A stretch of DNA of 64,000 bases from Purshia tridentata (Eukaryota; Streptophyta; Magnoliopsida; Rosales; Rosaceae), in assembly GCA_003254885.1 (NCBI GenBank), contig QANT01004022.1:1-64000 (forward strand). Reading direction: 5' to 3'. The position numbers and the translations under genes were made by a program. Positions 53,720 to 64,000 of the stretch are shown one piece after another; position 1 is the stretch's first letter, and every line of letters begins with the position of its first letter. The notes under the pieces are model-generated. The model did no database searches and was not told the DNA's origin. It worked only from the letters and a program-made list of their open reading frames with translations.

Positions 53720-54508
53720 GGACAGAATTTTGAGTTCCCTAAATGGCTGTTATTATTTTGATTTTTCATGTTGTATGTAAGATTGCGTTTTGTTAATGTT
53801 TGTAATCAATGGTTCGTTCATATGTTGGTGTAAGAAGCTAAGATTTTTAATCAGAGAATCGGGCATATGCCTATTGTACCCATTATTTGAATAACATTCA
53901 AGTATAAAATAAGCCTAGAGCTTAATTTTTCCTGAACTTATTATTAGCAATTTCTCTCATCACTTTCATCTTTCTTACATACACCAACAAGCCATTTCAT
54001 GTATCTTCTTTCTTTTTTTACTTTTCGGGACAAGGTTTTGTATCTAAATATCCAGAGTCCAGACTTTTATAACAAAGAATTTTTACAAATTTCAGTTTCA
54101 ACAGTTTTGTTGATATGATGTTGAAATTTCATGAAGTCCTGCTACAACAATGATAGTTCCCATTATATCACACAGTTTCTCCCCATTAAAAGAAGATCCC
54201 ATCAGCTGAGCAGACAAAAGCAATTGAGTATAACCATATATACAACATCAACAACATTCATCAAAGTATGCATGTGTATATTTGCATTACATTTAAAATT
54301 AAGATGCCTGTGGACTTGCAAAATCAGGGAGATAACTCCCAGAGAAGGTGTAGCAAGAACAAAATGAAATGACATTCAACAGCAACCAAAAATGAACAAA
54401 AAACCAGAGGTTTATCTCTCTCTCCAAATGCTCCAACTATAAGTTGCATCCACTTTGTACATTTTCAAGCACAGTTTGTCTTTCTTACTGAAGTTATGAG
54501 AAATGGAT
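53720..54508. other. Spacer between convergent MIK1-like and AUX/IAA genes
   Basis: Contains the 3' untranslated regions of both genes; AATAACATTC and ATAAAATAAG near 53890 could be 3'-end signals of the kinase gene. Nothing else recognised. Confidence 0.55.
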
Positions 54509-56739
54509 CTATATTGGCTTGCATCGTTGCCTGACATTCTTTTCCTGTAATGGAGCTGCAAATTAAATTAAAAGAGTAAGAATCGGATGAAATGGCAAGT
54601 TTCAAAGGCAAATTTGGAGCTTCTTGCACATATACATACCAAGTCCATTATCCTCAGATTTCCTCATAATTCTTAACCTCTTCACAGAACTAAGAAACAT
54701 CCTGAATGAAAAATAAGTAAAAATGCATAAGGTGTTAGAAAACCAATGCATGACTCAAAAACCATATGTTGTCACTCACAGATGGGTTTTAAAATGTAGA
54801 CACCTAATTCTTCTAGCACAGAATTATATATATAAGAAGATAATTACTGCAGTCAAGTCTAGATATTTGTGTTTGTGCACACAAAGGCCTCACATGCTCT
54901 ATTGATTATTGAAAAAGCTTACCCCCAAGGAACATCCCCAACAAGCATCCAGTCTCCTTCTTTGTCTTCATAAGTGAGCGCAAACTCAGATGATCCATTC
55001 AGCAACTTTGAGGGTCTAGCTGCTCCCACCATAATATCATGCTCTTGACCACCTGAACCCAATTATAGATACAATACCACCATCAGTCAATAAGCAAATA
55101 AAAGTTCCATCCCTAATCGGCTAATATAATTAAATTCTATCATGTTGGCCACATAAAAACCACGGATTTTTTTGAGTAATATCTTTAATCCCAACATATT
55201 CAGAACACCAATAACTTTCGACTATTCCTGTATAGAAATATAGAATTTTGGTCTAGTAAAGGCTCAAATAACAAATGACTAACCCAATGAACTCTTCAAT
55301 TTAAATACCAAAAAAGCTAAAAGTACTAACGTATTGAATTAGCATGTGTAGAGGGTCCATGGAACATATCCTCCAACGCTTGTGCCAGGCCTTCATAGCA
55401 GCTATGTGCACTTATATTAACCTTCCGCCCAATTGGAATTCCATCCATATTCACCTTCACAAACAGGGAACTTCTGAGGTTCCCTTTCTCCTCAGCATTT
55501 CCGTTGTTCTTGTGACTTCCATTGTTAACCTTCCCCACAATATTCTTGCATTCGCTTCTCTCATCCATTGAGTTAAACACTTCGGTGGCAGAACATTTTG
55601 CTTGGTGAACCAAGCTATTCATTCTATAAGCTCTGATAGGAGGCCATCCCACAACCTGACTGCTTCAACATGACACCAGACCAGCGAAAAATGCAATACC
55701 GTCAGAGAAGAGAACAAAAACTAAAAATTAAAAAATAGCAGAAGAAAAATCACCGTAGCTCAATATATATGACTCAAGAAAGGACAGCAGATAACAACCA
55801 CTATATAATTCATACTATCTCAAACACAAATAAAAATAAAAAGAACTACTATGATGTTTGATTGCAAAATCACAAGTATGATTGTGGGTACACTATTGTT
55901 TTAATGTAGAACCATAGTGTGGTTCTGAATGTACACTATTGTTACAATTCCAATATGGAAACCAATGCTTCCAGCAAGGATATTTGTGCATTGAGCTAAG
56001 CAAGAAGAGATTATTTGACTCCAGACCAAGGGGTCCGGTCAACAACCCATTCTAATTTGGACCAACATAAATTATTGAGGAAAATATGACAAGAACCCCC
56101 TATAACTATTAGTCAATAAAATCTAACAAATGAGAAAAATAGAAGTATGTCACAAAATCAAACCAATGGAAGAAAACATAATCCAGACCAAATTTGAGAA
56201 ACAACAACAGTAACAGAAATTTGTTTTGTGCAGCATGAGAGCCCGAGTAAAAGGAGTATTGTATAGAAAGCCTAAGGTTCCTAAAACTAGAACCAACAAT
56301 AAATGGAGCTTACATACAAAATGCCCAAAAAACTATATCTTTTGAGTCGGTCTTACTCTTACCTGGCACCATTAGCGGCTGCCACAGAATCAGCACTTCT
56401 CTTGGTCCCGGCTGTGACATTAGCACTGCTCAAAGAAGAAGAGGACGAAGAAGCTGATGATGGGGAAGAAGAAGAGGACGATGAACCCACAGAAGGAAAA
56501 TCCTTAGCCGTCAATATCCTAGCATATTGACCCCTTGGGCCTTGTTGGGCCTTCCCTAAACAACCACCACCACCACCACCAAGGCTCAAGCCAAGACAAA
56601 GCTCAAGCTCAGATTCATCTGGAGTAGAAGAGTCCTCAGAAGACATGGCCAAGTTGTCCTCTTTTGAGAGCGTTGACATAGACCCACTTGCGGAAACCCC
56701 AGATAAAACCCCTCCACCACTACCCAAAACACCCTGCAT
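54509..56739 (-). CDS. AUX/IAA auxin-response repressor, IAA10/11/12/13 group
   Basis: Five exons on the minus strand, 56739-56363, 55659-55331, 55052-54923, 54701-54640 and 54555-54509, with consistent phases, give 314 residues. Domain I: EAR-type LELCLGLSL at 45-53, which recruits TOPLESS. Domain II: degron core [11 protein letters not shown] at 128-138, the TIR1/AFB-auxin binding site. Domains III and IV (PB1): [15 protein letters not shown] and [21 protein letters not shown], used to pair with ARFs. Gly-rich and Ser-rich runs make it longer than Arabidopsis IAA11 and IAA13 (about 246 residues). The C-terminal exon reads [15 protein letters not shown], similar to the tail of this subgroup. 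It should act in the nucleus and be degraded when auxin rises. Neighbours MIK1 and DUF946 match the surroundings of IAA11 and IAA10 in Arabidopsis, so it could be the single ancestor-like copy of both. Confidence 0.95.
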
Positions 56740-58758
56740 TGAAATCCTTCCTCTTTCTACCTAAATTCAATCACAAAGCTCAGAGGCTGGCTAGCTAGCT
56801 AGCTCAGACCCAGAAGTTATAAAATGGGTTTTTAAGCTAATCAAGAGAGGCTTGTTTTGAAGAAGAAAAGTTGGATTAAAGCAAGAGATTGAGAAGGAAA
56901 GTAACAAAGAAGAAGAAGAAGGAGAAGTGGGGTTTGCTTGGGGCAGTGATCCTTGCACATTTTGACACAAAGATGGAGACTTTTGTCGGCCGTTTGTGCA
57001 ATTCCTGTGCACAATTTGTTGAACAATCCTTTATGTCCTGTTTGGTCGGTTTTGGGAAAGTGAAGAAGGGCAAGGTAGTAGGTTTGCTCATTTGGTTTGG
57101 TTTGGTGTGGTGGAGATTACAGAGAGAGAGAGAGAGATGATTGTGGGTATGACCCACCTCTGTCTACTGTCTGCTTTGTGCGCCTCCATCAATTTCTTTG
57201 CTTGCATCTGACCCGATTTTCGTAATTTCAATTTATCGGCGTCTTGCCCGAGATTTTGGTTTTACACCATCAAACTCTCACCTCTGTGTTTTATATCGCG
57301 AAAAGAATTGAACGAACTGAGAAACGAGATTCTTGTTATTTATCGAGTGGGAGAGAGTAGGACCCGCAACTCATACGCTCCCAACGACAAACCGACAAGA
57401 TGGGTCCACACATCATAGGTCTGGACACGTTGGAGTTAGGACTGCGTGGGTCCCACTCTGGCATTCACATATCTGGTGACACGTGGGGACCAGCGAACAT
57501 CGGATTTAATGTTGACAGCTCAACGGACGATCGGAAAGCCCGATTGGCCAGGTTATCAGGCCCAGAGTTGATTAAAAGAAGCGTGTGCAAGTCCATGGCT
57601 TGCCACGTGTACGGCTGAGCTGAACGGCGTCCGCGGCTGTCTTGTATGGTATGCCCGCAGGATCATATAATTTCCATGGTCCCCCAGGTATTTAATTAGG
57701 AGGGGAAACAATTAAGTGATGTGCAATTTTGCCAAACAAATTAAATAATGAGAAATGAACAAACAAGTTAAAGGTATCTTCAATTCAACCCACATCTCCA
57801 TTCTCCACTAATAAATATCATTTATCATCAAATTAAGAGAAGTTTATTGATGATGAAGTTTTAGAATTAGTTATATTCATTATGGTTAATGTGATTTATT
57901 TATCAACTAACTCTTAGTTTAAATGTTTTTATTTTTATTTTATTAGAAAAGAAAGGAAAAATGATTACTTTTGGCATAGAAGGTGGATCACAAAGTGAAG
58001 GTTGGATTGATATAATCGATGTTTTGAATGAGTTATAATTTGAGGACACCAAATTTTGTTTTTATTGATAAAAAAAAATAACTAGATGAAGCAATTAAAA
58101 ATGATGAAATTTTGTAATTTTGTGGGGGGTCATTTTCTAGAACAATCCTGACATCTATCTTCCGATGGGACAAATGAAGGCACAATTATTTTAGCCTTCA
58201 TCTTTTTCCTCGTTGAAATCATGAATTGTACCTATCAACCATCATTAGCGTTTGTATTTTGCTTCAAGTTCACATTTATCAAATTTTCTGCTTAAATTAA
58301 ATCTTACACTTTTAAAAAATTTAACATACTTTTAACATAACTCTTACACTTCCAGAAATTAAGAAAATGAGCACTCGACTTTCGGCAAAGAACCTTCCTA
58401 ACAGAAACTTGTTGAACGAAAAAGAAAAACTTATTTAGGGGAATGTTTATGGGCTTTACAAGATTTGGTTGGCATAACAAGTTATGAAAGAGTCTCAAAG
58501 TCAAGACCATCTCACTTCCACCTCATACCAGGCCCAAGACAAAACCAAAACTTTCCACTCCACACCAACCACAAGTATTGTGCTGCTGTGCAGTTTATAA
58601 CTAAAACCAAAGCTATCTATCTTCTCCTCCTGGAAATACTCTGCTCAAGTGTAAATCCCTCTGAAAAGTTTCTATACTACTATCACTCTACCAAGGTTTA
58701 TACGACAAAAGATATTTTAAATGGGCAGAAACTCTTGCTTACTGATAAGTTTATCACT
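56740..58758. other. AUX/IAA promoter region and spacer
   Basis: The minus-strand leader of the AUX/IAA gene probably lies at 56740-57120 and ends near a (GA)n tract at 57121-57136. An ACACGTGG G-box-like site lies at about 57479. From 57650 to 58758 the sequence is AT-rich; the last part is the 3' flank of the Coa1-like gene. Frames at 57400-57618 and 58465-58911 have no family features. Confidence 0.5.
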
Positions 58759-60979
58759 TCATTTCTTCTCTGGATTTTCTGGTTCTTGAGGGCTGGACCT
58801 GTTGTTGCATGCCGTACAAGCCGGAGCTGGAGAACCATCAGAGATACTAATCCGCATTGTTTGCTGCTTCTCTTCATTTCCAGGAACATGGAGGAGAGCA
58901 TCCATGATTAGGATGTCCCAATCACGAGGGAGGAGATATGAAAGCCAGGTGTCCTCTGTTAAGAAAAAGGTGACCGTTAGGTATTAAAAGAACCATCAAA
59001 GCCCACATATGTAGTTTAACACAAGCATTAAACACAAAATAGTCTAAATAGGTTATGAACATTTTTCCAATAAACCAAAAGAACACCGAAGGTGGTTCTT
59101 CACAAAAACCTTTATACAAAACTTCAAATGGACTGGTTGTTCCAAAACCAACTTGGAAAGGATCCAGCATTGCCAAGGAGAAGAATTACAGATCAACAAG
59201 AGGATGCATATCAATTATATGTACTGCTGTTATGGTTTTAGATGTAAAATCAAGTATTGCACATGAAATAGGATGAAGGAGAATCTAAACACCAAAATAA
59301 GATATACGCGTACACAGAACATACGCCTTTATATTATGTGCTTGTGTGTGCACATATGACTGTCTGTATGTTTGTGTGTGTGAATCAATACAAACCTCCA
59401 TTACGTACAGCCTTCACCTCGAAGACTCCTGAACCTCGTGGTCCAGACACAGGAAATGTGCAAGATACAGAGTGCCTCTTATGAGCTACAGCAAGTGATG
59501 CATTGTACCACGGGCCCTTCACTATAGGTTCTCCTATAGCTTCTATTATTGCCGGGTTCTGACTGGCTTTCTCAATGGCCTTCCTGCAAAAATTTCAGAC
59601 AATTGATTAAAAATTAAACCTTAGATTAAGTACACATATGGGACATGAAATGGTTTAGGGTTTTTCCTTGACCTCTATAACCCCTTCCAAGGAAATTTTT
59701 ATTTCTCCCTCTGCCTCACTCAATCTTCTTACACACACAATCTAATTTGAAATCTATATGCTTTTTACAAGGATTTTTGTGATATAAATCTGATTGATAT
59801 AAATACAATGCTAAGAATTCATTTAACCAAGCTGTCATTGTATATTTGACCTAATTAGGATACCAAAAGTCATACAATTGGTCCAAACTATTTGCAAACA
59901 CAAAAAATGAAAACCGCCTAATCAGTTAAGAGAAAGTTCCAAATAAGAAGTATCCAGAATCAAACTATCTAAGCCTCTCCCCTATTTCAGCAAAGAGATC
60001 TATCACATTGTATTAAGACATAAGAAAAGAAATTTGTCCCATAAACTTCAAAGTGTACCTGCTACAGTTATAATAAATAGCGAGATCATCAAGAGCACTC
60101 AAAGCAACACCGCCCGTTGTAGTAATCAAAAGAAAAGACACTGCTTTACGACCGAACGATTTGCTCTTCCCTTCATCCACGGTCTTTGCCGAACTGCAGC
60201 AAGCTATCTTATCAGTCACATATCATCAAGTTCAAGCTAACTGAACAAGAGATGCATTCATATTACATGGCCTCAGAACTACAAAACTACGAAATGGATG
60301 TCAATAAGAATCACAAAATATGACTATTCGGTGCCATATTCTCATAAGTTTATACACTGTTTTCCCACATTGTCATATTCTAAAAAGTTTGTGAATCAAA
60401 GATCGGTAGCTGAGTTAATAGCCGGGAAAATGATTGAAATAAATATAAATTTTGGGATCCTTTAGTTAAAGACTTACAGTGAGCTCAACACAAAACTGCC
60501 TCATGTTTTTTTATGCTTTGATACACAAAAGACTTGAAGTTTTCGGTTTCCTTTTTTTGTTAACGAAGTTTGTAGCAGCAAACAAACAGCTTGGAAATTA
60601 AAGTTAGCCCATTATAGTATATCAGAGAGTCCCCAAAAAATTGATTAACTTTGACCAAAGAAGTGAAATACAGTGAGCTCAACACAAAACTGCCTCATGT
60701 TTTTTATGCTTTGATACACAAAAGACTTGAAGTTTTCGGTTTCCTTTTTTTGTTAAAGAAGTTTGTAGCAGCAAACAAACAGCTTGGAAATTAAAGTTAG
60801 CCCATTATAGTATATCAGAGAGTCCCTAAAAAATTGATTAACTTTGACCAAAGAAGTGAAATATGGAAATCAGATTTTCCATTAGGAAATAAGATAATTG
60901 AAAAAAGAAAAGTGGACCTGGAAATCTGTGATGCTGCTGAGGAGCTCTTGAACAACGAAATAAACCTCCGCGACAGCAT
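58759..60979 (-). CDS. Coa1-like mitochondrial protein (cytochrome oxidase assembly domain)
   Basis: Four exons on the minus strand, 60979-60918, 60193-60059, 59583-59396 and 58955-58759, with consistent phases, give 193 residues. The N-terminus MLSRRFISLFKSSSAASQIS is Arg/Ser-rich like a mitochondrial presequence. One membrane helix (about AVSFLLITTTGGVALSAL) is followed by a Coa1-type domain: AIIEAIGEPIVKGPWYNASL, then VSCTFPVSGPRGSGVFEVKAV and WLSYLLPRDWDIL. Coa1 in yeast helps insert or stabilise Cox1 during complex IV assembly; the plant proteins are little studied, so the role is inferred from the domain. An earlier in-frame ATG at 61039 would add 20 charged residues; I prefer 60979 because a presequence then follows directly. 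The upstream region has four site II motifs, and intron 1 carries a 194-bp tandem duplication. Confidence 0.82.
60477..60863. repeat. About 194-bp tandem duplication in intron 1 of the Coa1-like gene
   Basis: Copies 60477-60670 and 60671-60863 differ by one T-tract base and two substitutions (AACGAAG/AAAGAAG and CCCC/CCCT). They abut exactly. The repeat lies wholly in the intron between 60194 and 60917, so no coding change is expected. Confidence 0.97.
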
Positions 60980-61080
60980 TTCTCTACTCTCTCTCGGTCT
61001 CTCGTATGGTGTGGTCTGCTTCCCTTCGCTTCCAAACACCGACCGACTGGACCGTTTTCATCGTTTTGAGGTATAGAACA

Positions 61081-61135
61081 TGGGCCGAAACGTTTCTGGA
61101 GCTGAGGCCCATATCGTCACAAGGCCCATGGCCCA
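61081..61135 (-). promoter_or_regulatory. Cluster of four site II (TGGGCC) motifs upstream of the Coa1-like gene
   Basis: TGGGCC at 61081, GGCCCA at 61106, 61123 and 61130 lie 100-160 bp before the chosen start codon. Such clusters are known to drive co-ordinated expression of nuclear genes for mitochondrial proteins through TCP factors; this agrees with the mitochondrial call for the gene. Confidence 0.7.
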
Positions 61136-61188
61136 TAGCTTGTTCGAAATATATTTTTGATGGATTAGATACAAGTTCCTTGTACTTA

Positions 61189-61455
61189 GGACTTATTTGG
61201 CACTGCTTCTTAGAAGTGCTTTTATTTAGTAACGCTTTTGTTAGAAGCGGTTCTACAAAGAAACACATACAAATTTTTATAAAAATTATATGTCATTCAT
61301 GCAAAAGCACCTGTCAGGTGCTTCTCAAAAAACCTCTTAAAAGCGCTTTTATAACCCAGAAGCACTTATGTATATTTCTACCAAACGATATCAAAAGTAC
61401 TTTTACTAATCTAAAAGCGCTTTTAGCAATTCTAAAAACGCTGCCAAATAGGGCC
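61189..61455. mobile_element. Tourist-like MITE (PIF/Harbinger type), 267 bp
   Basis: Terminal inverted repeats read GGACTTATTTGGCA at the left and, inverted, GGCCCTATTTGGCA at the right, with further complementary AGAAGTGCTTTT-type blocks inside. TTA stands at both flanks (61186-61188 and 61456-61458), the 3-bp target-site duplication expected for Harbinger elements. It has no coding capacity. It lies about 50 bp upstream of the site II cluster of the Coa1-like gene. Confidence 0.75.
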
Positions 61456-62187
61456 TTAGTAAATTTCATTATTATGCTTCTTTTATTTTTTTGGTTGACC
61501 TTTGGATCATGTATCATTTTTGGCTTTTAGCAACATTAAAATACGCTATCTAACCCCTTAAACTTTTAGTCCTATGTTGAATTGATTCAAATCCTAACTT
61601 CTGTTAAATTTATTAACAAAAAGTCCAGAATTTGACAAACTAACGACTAATATTTAGGATTTAAATAAATTCTAAAGTTTATGGGCTGAAATGGGACACA
61701 TACCAGACATTAAAGAGCTTTAATAGTCTTCTTATTACCCATTGTTTAATATATTTTTTTGTTGTCTTTTGTTCTGGTTTTTCATACAAATGCAATTTGC
61801 TTTGTTTATCATAGAAATAATTCACAACTGCACAAGTAGCATGCGTACCCTGCCACTTAAAAACTTATTGGTTAGGTTGTGGAAAATTTGTCTCAAAAGC
61901 AAGTGTGCATCAGGTTAGACATGTCTCAAGTTAGAATCTTTCTTCCCCAAATAATAAAAAAAAGGTGAGTGTATTGGTGGTTCACTCGACATGGGACCAA
62001 AAAAATAGCACCATGAGATAACCTACGCAAATTATCTTATATATTATATACACAAAAAAGCCAAGTATACATAGAGTTACAACTCACAAGAAGGCTGCCC
62101 AAGAATATGAACACAACATCTGCAGAGGATGAAACAACAGTGACCCTCGAAGGTGGGTTCTGTTCTGTTACTACTAAATTAGCAGGG
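61456..62187. other. Spacer with a possible SINE-like scrap
   Basis: AT-rich, no gene. At 61860-61965 TTATTGGTTAGGTTGTGG and TCAAGTTAGAATCTTTCTTCCCC followed by AATAATAAAAAAAA recall a degraded tRNA-derived SINE, but support is weak. The 3' untranslated region of the DUF946 gene is expected in the last part. Confidence 0.4.
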
Positions 62188-63788
62188 CTACCATCTTTCG
62201 TCCCCCACCCAATTGTTCTTCTCCTTTGGTCCAGTGGGGCCTTCCTCCCCAGAAAGCTCAACTGGAAATTTATCAAAAATGTTCTCTACTGAATATCTAA
62301 CCATCACCGGCAAAAAATTGATGATCTTATCCAGCTCAGTTCTTGAATTGTAGACGATTGTTGGACCCCACTCTCTCATAAAATTCAGCCAACCTGGCTC
62401 AACAACAACCCCATCTCCAAGATACTCGGCTGCAACAATTTCAAATTGGACGCTTGAATCAACAGAGAAATTACTTCGATCAGCGTCATTCCTAATTCCA
62501 ATCCCAAGCTTTGTTGATCCCTGAAGGTATGTCCCAGGATGAGGGTAGCTAGCATGTCCATTTTTTGATGAGTAGACAATAGCTCTATTCCCATTTATGT
62601 ACTCCAAATGATATGGAGCTACCCATTCACCACCACTGTGCTGCGAGAAGTATATACAGCAAAGCTCTCCTGTAAAATTGCATATGCGGAGTGTGAAATG
62701 CTCCCAGTCACCCACATGCTGTCCGATCTTGCTAAGAGGGATATCCATAAGTCCAAATTTGAGAGTGGCTGGTCCATTGAAGGGACAAAATACCCACATT
62801 GCAATATCAGTAAAAGTACCACCAAGAGCTGGTTTCACATGAACATAAAGTTTTGCACTTTCCAAGTTTCCATGCTTTACCTTATCTCTTCGTTCATCAC
62901 TCGGCAAGTCTATCCAAAACTCCCCGTCATTTGTCCCCCCACCAGGCAAATTTGAGCCACTTCCATCAATAGCTTCTCCCTCCAACACGCCCTTTTTGTA
63001 CAATACCGCTCCATTTTTGAAAAACCATGAAACAGAAGATGGCAAGTAGACCTCTTCTGGATGAAAGAAAACAGTGGGTCCATAATGATTGATAAGTGAA
63101 TGGATTTGATCGATATTTGGCATTCCAGGTAACTTAGGATTCAGATTCTTCAAGCATCCAATATGCAGATCCTCTCCAATGCTCCAGTAGCTACTGCAGA
63201 AAAATGTACCTACAGAAATCCCTTTTCCAAGCATTCCCCGGTGACGTGGTCTCGTACTCCAAACTTGAAAAGGAAGGTTTGGAAATGTTGTACCGGCGTT
63301 AAGGATTGTTCTGTAAGTTTCACATGAGTCAGTTAAATCAACTCGAACACACCTCACTTCATCCAACCCCGGTTTGTCAGGCTTACTGGTCACTAAAAAT
63401 CCCATTGCTTTGTAACCTTCAGGTGGCTGAGGTAGCCAAAAGTAGCCATATGCACCGTACTTCTCCTCACTCCCATCATCAGGGCTCCATACTAATGTGT
63501 AATCAAGTGGTTCTCGGAGAGCCGGTGACCCGACATGCTCCGAAACATCAGAATCTTCTGGCAAATCCACTTCTCTAACCACTAGAACAAAACCATGTAA
63601 AGGCTGATCGTTAGGTTGGCAATAGTGACCAATGCTATGGAATCCATCAGGTATTCCCACTGGCTTATAAAATGTAACACTTATTTTCTTGTCCTCTGAC
63701 AGAGTGCAGGCCCAGATGAACTCAAATCTGGTGATCTTGAAAACCTCTAATTCTCCAAGACTTATTTTTCCAGAAGCAAACCCTTCAC
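62188..63788 (-). CDS. DUF946 / VPS62-like protein (partial, last exon)
   Basis: The large final exon on the minus strand runs from the acceptor TTCCCAG at 63789-63791 to the stop at 62188-62190 and encodes about 533 residues. It starts in phase 2 with (G)[16 protein letters not shown], so a first exon lies beyond the right edge. Plant DUF946 proteins are about 550 residues with a short first exon, so nearly all the protein is here. Recognisable blocks are [26 protein letters not shown]-like [45 protein letters not shown] and the tail [15 protein letters not shown]. The family is named after a yeast vacuolar sorting protein by weak similarity; its biochemical role in plants is unknown. In Arabidopsis a DUF946 gene (At1g04090) is close to IAA10, as here. 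Confidence 0.92.
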
Positions 63789-64000
63789 CTGGGAAGGAAA
63801 TAACACTTATAATTTAGAAAAGTAATCCAATTTGTCATATCAAATAAATAACTGGAATCACAAGGGCTTTTTCAAACTTGGGTTCAGAAAATTCACTTCA
63901 GCATATGTTTTCATCATTCTCTACTATGTATATAGGCATCACTCCACCATAACTTGGGAAGTATGTATGGAAATATAAAAAACCCACCAAAAAACAAGAA
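63789..64000 (-). other. Intron 1 of the DUF946 gene
   Basis: Sequence upstream of the acceptor at 63789 is AT-rich and has no frame joining (G)GEGFASG. It is read as intron; the donor and first exon are outside the window. Confidence 0.6.

Noticed and set aside
57400-57618. A 72-codon frame upstream of the AUX/IAA gene
   Set aside because: Slightly richer in G+C than its surroundings but without family features; probably promoter sequence.

Overview
The window is nuclear DNA of a core eudicot plant. Genes carry GT-AG introns, the spacers are AT-rich, 5' leaders often hold (CT/GA)n tracts, and the proteins include plant-only families (AUX/IAA, Psb28, SDD1-type subtilase, MUR3 galactosyltransferase, DUF946). 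Gene content and protein similarity point to Rosaceae, perhaps Prunus; that assignment is inference.

Layout. Positions 1-840 hold a chimeric duplicate: a piece of the NDUFA9-like gene that lies whole at 19-22 kb, fused to the 3' coding part of a splicing factor SF3A1 gene. A gene-poor stretch follows, with a 1.03-kb element with long terminal inverted repeats (3178-4208). Then come, on the + strand, an ABCC5/MRP5-type ABC transporter (10.6-18.0 kb), NDUFA9-like complex I subunit (19.0-22.3 kb), a small unrecognised ORF (23.4 kb), MUR3 (26.7-28.5 kb) and SDD1 (30.3-32.6 kb). PSB28 lies on the minus strand (33.3-34.4 kb). The next 16 kb hold a DA1-related peptidase fused in frame to an ELC/TSG101-type UEV domain (36.5-38.9 kb), a small membrane zinc-ribbon ORF (39.3-39.6 kb, minus) and the thiamin gene TH2 (44.1-47.0 kb). 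The window ends with a MIK1-like receptor kinase (50.5-53.7 kb, +) and three minus-strand genes: an AUX/IAA repressor of the IAA10-13 group (54.5-56.7 kb), a Coa1-like mitochondrial protein (58.8-61.0 kb) and a DUF946/VPS62-like gene that runs off the right edge.

Gene order. From memory of Arabidopsis locus numbers, these genes correspond to three separate Arabidopsis neighbourhoods: At1g04090-04120 (DUF946, IAA10, SDD1, ABCC5), At2g20360-20370 (NDUFA9, MUR3) and At4g28640-28660 (IAA11, MIK1, PSB28). Here they form one interleaved block, as expected of an ancestral order that was split by duplication and gene loss in Arabidopsis. The DAR-UEV, zinc-ribbon and TH2 genes sit inside the PSB28-MIK1 interval and look like later arrivals.

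The genes do not form one pathway. The best candidate for something undescribed is the DAR-UEV gene, which joins a ubiquitin-activated type of peptidase to a ubiquitin-binding type of domain in one continuous, phase-consistent six-exon model. A second theme is local tandem duplication (60, 99, about 190 and 194 bp), two cases of which copy a splice site or start codon. No convincing LTR retroelement or virus-derived fossil was recognised, and no tRNA, rRNA or CRISPR array.
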